Part shown: in pieces, positions 1 through 4,257 of the stretch
How the letters are laid out: every line of letters starts with the position of its first letter
Position numbering within the stretch: the first letter of the stretch is position 1
NCBI GenBank assembly: GCA_001796785.1
Contig: MGNL01000106.1
Coordinates: 1-8,159 of the forward strand
From: Chloroflexi bacterium RBG_16_51_16
Lineage (GTDB): Bacteria > Chloroflexota > Anaerolineae > Anaerolineales > Villigracilaceae
Length of the DNA stretch: 8,159 nucleotides
Direction of reading: 5' to 3'
Made by a program: the position numbers and the translations under genes
The notes under the pieces: generated by a model
What the model saw: only the letters and a program-made list of their open reading frames with translations
What the model was told of the DNA's origin: nothing
The model's database searches: none

Positions 1-63
1 TGATAATTGCAATACCTTTTCGCTGATTGTTCAACTTATTATCCGCATGGTTTAAGATGATAC

Positions 64-74
64 GGGACTGTCCC
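64..74. repeat. Short near-perfect palindrome GGGACTGTCCC in the left-edge intergenic stretch
   Basis: Five-base arms GGGAC/GTCCC flank a single T, downstream of the aminotransferase stop codon. The spacer is too short for a normal hairpin loop and no T-run follows on either strand, so it is not a convincing terminator. The rest of positions 1-103 shows no gene, RNA or promoter that I can support. The palindrome could be part of a dispersed repeat or a protein-binding site. One copy in one window cannot decide this. Confidence 0.3.
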
Positions 75-103
75 CCATGTTCTCTCACGATGTCAGCCTG
101 TAA

Positions 104-1183
104 TTAATGGTTTTTTAAATATTCCTCCATGGCTACGAGCAACTTATCGATATCCTCCAACTTTGTGTCACCCATGTGTGCAATCCGAAAGGTTCTATTT
201 TTTAAAGGACCGTAACCATTGGCGATCCGCATCTCCTGCTTCATCAAATAAGCATTCAGGTCAGATACATCCAACCCACGCTCATTCTTGATCGTGGTGA
301 CCGTCTGCGATCGAAATCCTTCCGGTGCGTAGACCGAAAGGCCGTGAGTTTCTGCCCATACCTGAACACGTTTCGCCATGGCAGCATGCCGGGCAAAACG
401 CCTTTCGAGTCCTTCCGCCAGGATCCGGTCCAACTGCATATCCAGTGCATAAACCAGCGACATGGCTGGAGTTGCTGGTGTGGAATCCTTTAACCTGTGT
501 TTTTCCATCCGCACGAGGTCGAAATACCAGCCGCGGTCCGTAACTTTTTCTGCCTTCTGCATTGCTCGATCCGAAACAGCACCAAGCGCCAAACCCGGGG
601 GAAGTGCCAGGCATTTCTGCGATGAGGTCAGTACCATATCCAGCCCCCAAGCATCCATCTCGATTTTAACCCCACCGAGTGATGATACGGCGTCAACCAG
701 AATAAGTGCATCCGGTGCGATCGTATGTACAGCCTGTGCCACTTCACGGACAGGATTTTGCATCCCCGTCGAGGTTTCATTGTGGACAATGGCCAGGGCT
801 TCGTAATTACCAGTACGGAAGGTATCGGCAACGCGTTGGGGTTCTACGGGTTCGTCCCACGCGAATTCGAGTTTACCAGCCTGTTTTCCGTTGGAGAGCG
901 CAACTTCATGCCAGCGTTCGGCGAACGCCCCGTTGACACACGTCAGCACTTTTTGTTCCACAAAGTTCCGAATCGCGGCTTCCTGCAATCCCGTGCCTGA
1001 AGAGGCCATGATAAAAACGCGATGGGTTGTCAGAAACAACTGCCGGGCTTTATCCGCCGCACGTGCGTAGATGGCTTCAAATTCCTTGCTGCGGTGAGGC
1101 AGCATGGGTCGCGTTTGAGCTCGAAGGACTTCCCCGTCGACATCGACCGGACCGGGAACGAACATAGGTGCCATCTTGATCAA
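104..1183 (-). CDS. Class-V PLP-dependent aminotransferase (serine-glyoxylate / alanine-glyoxylate / phosphoserine type)
   Basis: A 359-residue fold-type I aminotransferase that transfers an amino group through pyridoxal phosphate in the cytoplasm. Visible landmarks are the N-terminal FVPGPVDV, the cofactor phosphate-binding SGTG (62-65), LVDAVSSLGG with D164 facing the PLP pyridine nitrogen, and SSQKCLALPPG with K190 as the Schiff-base lysine. TPATPA (235-240) and FRIAHMGD near the C-terminus (R333, probable substrate carboxylate contact) match the alanine/serine-glyoxylate aminotransferase group. Length is normal and the gene looks intact. Substrate cannot be fixed from sequence: relatives in several bacteria serve as phosphoserine aminotransferase beside serA, but the next gene downstream is outside the window. 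The listed start is TTG at 1183, four bases after GGAG (1188-1191). ATG at 1174 (residue 4) is the alternative. A promoter lies just upstream, so the gene is probably transcribed on its own as well as by any read-through from the small membrane gene. Confidence 0.9.
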   Translation of the reverse strand: MIKMAPMFVPGPVDVDGEVLRAQTRPMLPHRSKEFEAIYARAADKARQLFLTTHRVFIMASSGTGLQEAAIRNFVEQKVLTCVNGAFAERWHEVALSNGKQAGKLEFAWDEPVEPQRVADTFRTGNYEALAIVHNETSTGMQNPVREVAQAVHTIAPDALILVDAVSSLGGVKIEMDAWGLDMVLTSSQKCLALPPGLALGAVSDRAMQKAEKVTDRGWYFDLVRMEKHRLKDSTPATPAMSLVYALDMQLDRILAEGLERRFARHAAMAKRVQVWAETHGLSVYAPEGFRSQTVTTIKNERGLDVSDLNAYLMKQEMRIANGYGPLKNRTFRIAHMGDTKLEDIDKLLVAMEEYLKNH

Positions 1184-1212
1184 CCAGCTCCGCGAGATGG
1201 GTTTGACGAGCG

Positions 1213-1241
1213 TTTATACATGGTTGGGGTCGCGTTTTGAA
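1213..1241 (-). promoter_or_regulatory. Probable sigma70-type promoter of the aminotransferase
   Basis: On the minus strand TTCAAA (1241-1236, 4 of 6 to TTGACA) and TATAAA (1218-1213, 5 of 6 to TATAAT) are separated by exactly 17 bases. Transcription would begin near 1206, giving a leader of about 23 bases to the TTG start or 32 to the ATG. It fits the 67-base gap between the small membrane gene and the aminotransferase. Confidence 0.5.
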
Positions 1242-1250
1242 CCTGGCGAA

Positions 1251-1439
1251 TCATCGCAGGAAAAAAGACAGCCCGACCAACACCAGGATGAAAAATCCAG
1301 CCAGCAAGCCGATCCTTCTAAGATCTTTTTTTACGTCAGTGTAATCCGGATTGAAATCGAACCTGGCATTTGCGCCTGCTAATGCACCTGGACCTGCATC
1401 CGGGGTCGTTCTCATGAAGCGCTTCTTATTCTTGGACAT
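1251..1439 (-). CDS. Small tail-anchored membrane protein, function unknown
   Basis: A 62-residue protein with a strongly basic start (KNKKR), a Gly/Ala-rich stretch near residues 14-24, a soluble FDFNPDYTDVKKDLRR segment, and one hydrophobic helix (about 43-61, GLLAGFFILVLVGLSFF) ending in a lone Arg. This predicts a C-terminal tail anchor with the N-terminus inside. ATG at 1439 is preceded by AGAGGTGA a few bases upstream, a good ribosome binding site, which supports a real gene despite the small size. I recognise no named family. The DYTDVKKDL segment before the helix looks like a conserved feature of small Chloroflexota membrane proteins, but that is an impression from memory. It lies 67 bases upstream of the aminotransferase on the same strand and 122 bases downstream of the sortase. 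Confidence 0.7.
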   Translation of the reverse strand: MSKNKKRFMRTTPDAGPGALAGANARFDFNPDYTDVKKDLRRIGLLAGFFILVLVGLSFFLR

Positions 1440-1561
1440 TGGTCACCTCTTCACTCGGTTTTTTGGAGATGGATATTTATTCCACTCGAATTGTATAGAA
1501 ATCTCAGTCTGGATTCTCGGATATTATTTTCGAAATCCAAGCTTTCTAAATTATCAATCCG

Positions 1562-2485
1562 CTAACTCTGCAGCCTGGCAAATACGACGATCCGCTGCTT
1601 GTCAATGAGATATGGGTAACAAGAGATCAGGGTTACAGATGGATTTCCGGTCGAAGACATGACCTCCACCGCAGTAGGTTCAACCAATGCAGTCCGGTCT
1701 ACAATATAAACAAATTGGCGTTGCTGGGTGAAAAGGATCACCTGGTCGCCCGGCGCCAGCTTGTCAAGATGGCGGAACAGTTCACCATACACGTCGTTAT
1801 GTGCTGACAAGACCACATTTCCATCCTGTCCCGGGTTGGCCGAACCGATGTGCTGCGCGACACCTTTCTTTAATTGCTCCCAACCATCGCCCTGGACTAC
1901 CGGGGCATCGATCTGGATGGCGGGGATCTGGATCCGGACTGCCTGATCCGGCGCTGAGGTGGGTATGGGCGGGTTCGCCAGGGATTGCAGTATGGGTCGA
2001 AGATGTTCAGGGATCTCCGCCTCATTGGGTTGTGTATTTCCCTGGGCATCCGGTGGAGTGTGGCCGGAAGGCAGCACGACCGCCATGACAAGGGGTGTGG
2101 GAGTTGGGGTTACAGGGTTGAGCGCCTGGGCGACCTCCTGGTTAAGTTCGCGCAGCAGGCCGAGCCCGTTGACCAGGATACCCACCAGGCTGATCACTGA
2201 AATGATCTCAATGGCCAGAAGCAACCTGTCTGCCAGTTTGCGTCTTTTCGAACGGCTGTCGCTTTTGGAATCAGGTACACCACCAAGCGTATCGGATAGA
2301 TCCGGCGTTTCCACCTCCGGCAGCGACGCAAGCGCTGAATCCGATTCATCGTTGGTCACTGCAACTACGCGGCCGGTGCGGCGGAAATGATCCAGCCGTT
2401 CCTTGCGCGCCCCGCGTCTCTTTTCCACCAGCAAGCGGCGTAGCTCTTCAACAGACAAGTCTTCCGGAGATCTGCGTCTGGACAT
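1562..2485 (-). CDS. Membrane-anchored sortase (class D/E-like cysteine transpeptidase)
   Basis: With the start at ATG 2485 this is 307 residues. The charged cytoplasmic tail (1 to about 85) opens MSRRRSPEDLSVEELRRLL and is followed by a basic KRRK cluster and one hydrophobic helix (about 89-111). A Thr/Pro linker (PTPTP) leads to the extracytoplasmic sortase barrel (about 183-307), starting VRIQIPAIQIDAPVV. The catalytic triad is visible: H229 in LSAHND, C289 in TLISCYPY and R298 in DKQRIVVFARL. Sortases cut a sorting signal of surface proteins and join them to an amine acceptor. The TLISC form replaces the common TLxTC, which is tolerated in the family. No LPXTG-type substrate is encoded in the window. 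The frame is open upstream to GTG 2527, and GTG 2521 has AAGGGG five bases ahead (319 residues). I prefer 2485 because its N-terminus resembles what I recall of Chloroflexota sortases. Confidence 0.9.
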   Translation of the reverse strand: MSRRRSPEDLSVEELRRLLVEKRRGARKERLDHFRRTGRVVAVTNDESDSALASLPEVETPDLSDTLGGVPDSKSDSRSKRRKLADRLLLAIEIISVISLVGILVNGLGLLRELNQEVAQALNPVTPTPTPLVMAVVLPSGHTPPDAQGNTQPNEAEIPEHLRPILQSLANPPIPTSAPDQAVRIQIPAIQIDAPVVQGDGWEQLKKGVAQHIGSANPGQDGNVVLSAHNDVYGELFRHLDKLAPGDQVILFTQQRQFVYIVDRTALVEPTAVEVMSSTGNPSVTLISCYPYLIDKQRIVVFARLQS

Positions 2486-2495
2486 GGCGGAAAAC

Positions 2496-2501
2496 ATTAT
2501 A
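2496..2501 (-). promoter_or_regulatory. Possible -10 box (TATAAT) just ahead of the sortase ATG
   Basis: A perfect TATAAT on the minus strand ends ten bases before ATG 2485. No good -35 hexamer is seen 16-18 bases upstream. If used, transcription would begin only a few bases before the ATG, giving a nearly leaderless mRNA. This would explain the lack of a Shine-Dalgarno sequence at that start. It may equally be chance inside the longer reading frame. Confidence 0.25.
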
Positions 2502-2526
2502 CCGCCATCCGTTTGAGCCACTTGCA

Positions 2527-2532
2527 CCCCTT
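2527..2532 (-). promoter_or_regulatory. Ribosome binding site supporting the alternative sortase start GTG 2521
   Basis: AAGGGG lies five bases upstream of GTG at 2521-2519. It is the only Shine-Dalgarno-like sequence near any candidate sortase start. The extra residues it would add (VAQTDGGIMFSA before the MSRRR segment) look non-conserved, so the choice between this and ATG 2485 stays open. Confidence 0.35.
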
Positions 2533-2559
2533 GTTCGATATTCGTTTATTTGATAGAAT
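2531..2559 (+). promoter_or_regulatory. Probable promoter of the zinc finger-phosphatase gene
   Basis: TTGTTC (2531-2536) and TAGAAT (2554-2559, 5 of 6 to TATAAT) are 17 bases apart. Transcription would start near 2566, giving a leader of about 160 bases. The -35 matches only in TTG, so the call rests mainly on the -10 box and the spacing. The GAAC-N4-GTTC palindrome at 2561-2572 covers the predicted start site. Confidence 0.4.
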
Positions 2560-2560
2560 T

Positions 2561-2572
2561 GAACATCTGTTC
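2561..2572. promoter_or_regulatory. Palindrome GAACATCTGTTC, candidate LexA-type (Gram-positive SOS box) operator
   Basis: GAAC-N4-GTTC is the core of the Bacillus-type LexA box (consensus CGAAC-N4-GTTCG). The flanking bases here are T and T rather than C and G, and the third spacer base is C where a purine is usual. Dehalococcoides, also Chloroflexota, is reported to use this type of box. Its position over the predicted transcription start of the phosphatase gene is where a repressor would block. The core is short enough to occur by chance. Confidence 0.35.
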
Positions 2573-2611
2573 TAAGTTGAAGTAGCAGGATATCGAAATT
2601 TAGTAACTTTA

Positions 2612-2627
2612 ATCTAATCCATTAGAT
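2612..2627. repeat. Perfect inverted repeat ATCTAAT-CC-ATTAGAT in the divergent intergenic region
   Basis: Seven-base perfect arms (2612-2618 and 2621-2627) are separated by two bases. The small spacer makes it better suited to binding a dimeric regulator than to forming an RNA hairpin. It lies about 100 bases upstream of the phosphatase start codon, inside its predicted leader. The binding protein is unknown. Confidence 0.35.
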
Positions 2628-2725
2628 GAGTAATTTTAGCCTCCATACGAAACATCAATAAACATGGTCATGGCGTATCGTTACCGTACAACCTATTACT
2701 GGCTAAATTAAACCGGAGGTTTGAG

Positions 2726-3745
2726 ATGTCTGGAGATATAGATTCAGAAGTTCGCAGGGGTCTGGTCGAAAAGCGCACCCAGCTCGATCAATGGCGCGAA
2801 GGTTCCAGTGAAGCTGAGCGGGATTGCTGCCTTGCTTCGGATGACGAATCCGGCATGGAAACCCACTTGCATGTAATCGATGACACGCTTGAGAAGATTG
2901 AGGCAGGCACTTTCGGCATCTGCGAGGTTTGCCACGAGACCGTGGATGATGAGCTCCTTCAAATGGATTACACCACTACCGTATGCCTGGGGCACTATTC
3001 TCAGAATGAACTGCGGAATTTGGAAACGGAGCTTGAACTCTCGCAAGTTGTCCAGCGAGCCATGCTTCCGCAGAACGTACCCTCACTACCCGGGTTGGAC
3101 GTGGCTGCCTTCAACCGCCCATCCGATATCATTGGCGGGGATTATTTCGATTTTCTCCAATTCAAAGATGGCTCAGCGGGTTTTGTAATCGCGGATGTAA
3201 GCGGCCATGGAGTCTCGTCGGCTATGCTGATGACCAGCTTGCAAACCGCGTTTCACACCCTGGTCCCCGATTCGCTTTCTCCCGCGGAAGTTCTGCAGCG
3301 CATTAACAGGTTGTTTATCCATAATATTAATTTCACTACTTTCGTTACGGTCTTCTTCGGTCGCCTGGAATTGGGGAAAAACACGATGACCTTTTCCAAT
3401 GCTGGTCACAGCCCAGGCCTTCTTTTCCGGAAAACGAGCACGGAAATCCAACGGTTGGAGCCTACCAATGCCGCAATAGGCCTTGTGGAGAGTTTTACCT
3501 CCAGGGCAGAAACGATTCAACTCCATCCAGGAGACCGGTTGCTGCTCTACACCGATGGTGTCACCGAAGCTGTTAATGGAAACGCTGAATTTTTTGGGGA
3601 GGAGCGCCTGGTTGAGATCCTGCGTCAACATGCTGATTTGCCTTCAAAGGATCTTGTAAAAAATATTCGCGAATCTTTGGCGGATTTTATCGCTGGTCAA
3701 GCCCTGGCAGATGACGTCACCCTGGTTGTCTTCGGCTTTCAGTAG
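2726..3745 (+). CDS. DksA/TraR-type zinc finger fused to a SpoIIE/RsbU-type PP2C protein phosphatase
   Basis: A 339-residue cytoplasmic protein without membrane segments. Residues 1-62 are helical and charged, and LEKIEAGTFGICEVC leads into a zinc site C66-x2-C69 ... C87-x2-H90, the pattern of DksA/TraR-like proteins except that the last cysteine is His. ELELSQVVQRAMLPQNVPS (103-120) is the usual linker into an RsbU-type phosphatase. The metal-binding acidic residues are present: D139 in GGDYFD, D157 in DVSGHG, D277 in YTDGVTE, and D329/D330 in ADDVTLV. Such phosphatases typically dephosphorylate an anti-anti-sigma (STAS) protein in partner switching. No STAS protein or anti-sigma kinase is encoded in the window. 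ATG 2726 has a strong GGAGGT five bases upstream. The zinc finger replaces the PAS, GAF or response-receiver domain that normally supplies the input, so it may be the sensor or may dock on RNA polymerase. That role is inference. Confidence 0.9.
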   Translation: MSGDIDSEVRRGLVEKRTQLDQWREGSSEAERDCCLASDDESGMETHLHVIDDTLEKIEAGTFGICEVCHETVDDELLQMDYTTTVCLGHYSQNELRNLETELELSQVVQRAMLPQNVPSLPGLDVAAFNRPSDIIGGDYFDFLQFKDGSAGFVIADVSGHGVSSAMLMTSLQTAFHTLVPDSLSPAEVLQRINRLFIHNINFTTFVTVFFGRLELGKNTMTFSNAGHSPGLLFRKTSTEIQRLEPTNAAIGLVESFTSRAETIQLHPGDRLLLYTDGVTEAVNGNAEFFGEERLVEILRQHADLPSKDLVKNIRESLADFIAGQALADDVTLVVFGFQ

Positions 3746-3749
3746 GACA

Positions 3750-3778
3750 TTGTCAAATTGATACCGGCTCGTTATAAT
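3750..3778 (+). promoter_or_regulatory. Strong promoter of the tRNA-Val gene
   Basis: TTGTCA (3750-3755, 5 of 6) and a perfect TATAAT (3773-3778) are 17 bases apart. Transcription would begin near 3785, about ten bases before the mature tRNA. The -35 box starts five bases after the phosphatase stop codon. This is the best promoter match in the window. Confidence 0.8.
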
Positions 3779-3794
3779 GTCCACCTGTCCATAC

Positions 3795-3868
3795 GGGCGG
3801 GTAGCTCAGCTGGTTAGAGCACTGCGTTGACATCGCAGAGGTCGCAGGTTCGAGCCCTGTCTCGCCCA
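3795..3868 (+). tRNA. tRNA-Val (anticodon GAC)
   Basis: A complete 74-base cloverleaf. The acceptor stem is GGGCGGG/CTCGCCC with one G-U pair, the D-arm contains TAGCTCAGC-TGGTTA-GAGC, and the anticodon stem CTGCG/CGCAG encloses loop TTGACAT with anticodon GAC at 3829-3831. The T-arm contains the usual GGTTCGAGCC and the discriminator base is A. It reads the valine codons GUC and GUU. CCA is not encoded (ACT follows), so it must be added by the nucleotidyltransferase. No terminator is seen between it and the thrS leader, so some transcripts may run into the T-box region. Confidence 0.97.
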
Positions 3869-3877
3869 CTGGGAAGA

Positions 3878-3905
3878 TTGACAGGGTTAATTTTAATAAT
3901 TTATC
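3878..3905 (+). promoter_or_regulatory. Candidate promoter of the T-box/thrS unit
   Basis: A perfect TTGACA (3878-3883) is followed after 16 bases by TTTATC (3900-3905), a weak -10 (3 of 6) in an AT-rich stretch. Transcription would start near 3911, just ahead of the first T-box helix, which is the expected place. The -35 box begins ten bases after the tRNA-Val 3' end. Confidence 0.5.
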
Positions 3906-3910
3906 GCAGT

Positions 3911-4191
3911 GACCGGGCCGAGTAGCAGGAATAGAAACCTGACAGAGAATTGCGGCGATTGATTGAGAACCGCATCCAGGGATCATCCAACGAAAACCAC
4001 CCGTGAGCGTGAGCCGCAAGGTTAGGATGTAAACAGCTCATCCTTTCTCCAAGGCGAACGGCAGGCCCCGTTATCGGCCCAAGAGATGTCGGAAGGACTA
4101 TCGGCACATGGTCTCTCCCTCCGGCAAATCGGGTGGAACCGCGTGAGAATAAAACTCTCGCCCCGAATTCGGGCGAGAGTTTTATTTTTTT
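3911..4191 (+). promoter_or_regulatory. T-box leader (threonine) controlling thrS
   Basis: This fills most of the 389-base gap between tRNA-Val and thrS. The Stem I landmarks are GAGTAG (3920-3925), AGAGAAT (3944-3950), an apical helix GCGG/CCGC (3952-3955/3970-3973), and a specifier loop reading GAAAACCACC. ACC at 3996-3998, followed by A, is the likely specifier and reads Thr. The next triplet is also ACC, so either register gives Thr. Further hairpins are AGGATG/CATCCT (4024-4029/4039-4044) and AGAGA/TCTCT (4082-4086/4112-4116). The T-box motif GGGTGGAACCGCGT (4131-4144) carries TGGA for the uncharged tRNA 3' end. The antiterminator can be drawn as TCGGG (4129-4133) with CCCGA (4162-4166) and GCG (4141-4143) with CGC (4159-4161), leaving the standard seven-base bulge TGGAACC. 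Uncharged tRNA-Thr should stabilise this form and let thrS be transcribed. Confidence 0.95.
4151..4191 (+). terminator. Rho-independent terminator of the thrS T-box leader
   Basis: AAAACTCTCGCCC (4151-4163) pairs perfectly with GGGCGAGAGTTTT (4171-4183) over thirteen base pairs around a seven-base loop. An A and then seven T (4185-4191) follow. Its 5' arm contains the CGC and CCCGA bases needed by the antiterminator, so the two structures exclude each other, as expected for transcription-attenuating T-boxes. Confidence 0.95.
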
Positions 4192-4257
4192 GTATCGCAC
4201 ATGAAATAAAGGAGCTGTTCAAGCTACCAGCAATCCGGGATTTCGAAAGGAGAAAGA

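Noticed and set aside
462..806. Plus-strand open frames inside the aminotransferase region
   Set aside because: They are opposite a complete class-V aminotransferase with all catalytic motifs, and the translations are low-complexity and without domains.
1440..1561. Possible terminator or promoter between the sortase and the small membrane gene
   Set aside because: No hairpin followed by a T-run was found on the minus strand, and no pair of promoter hexamers with acceptable spacing. The stretch is AT-rich without further structure that I can support.
2681..2709. Promoter-like TTACCG-N17-TAAATT upstream of the phosphatase gene
   Set aside because: Transcription would start near 2716, inside the ribosome binding site GGAGGT at 2715-2720, leaving no usable leader.
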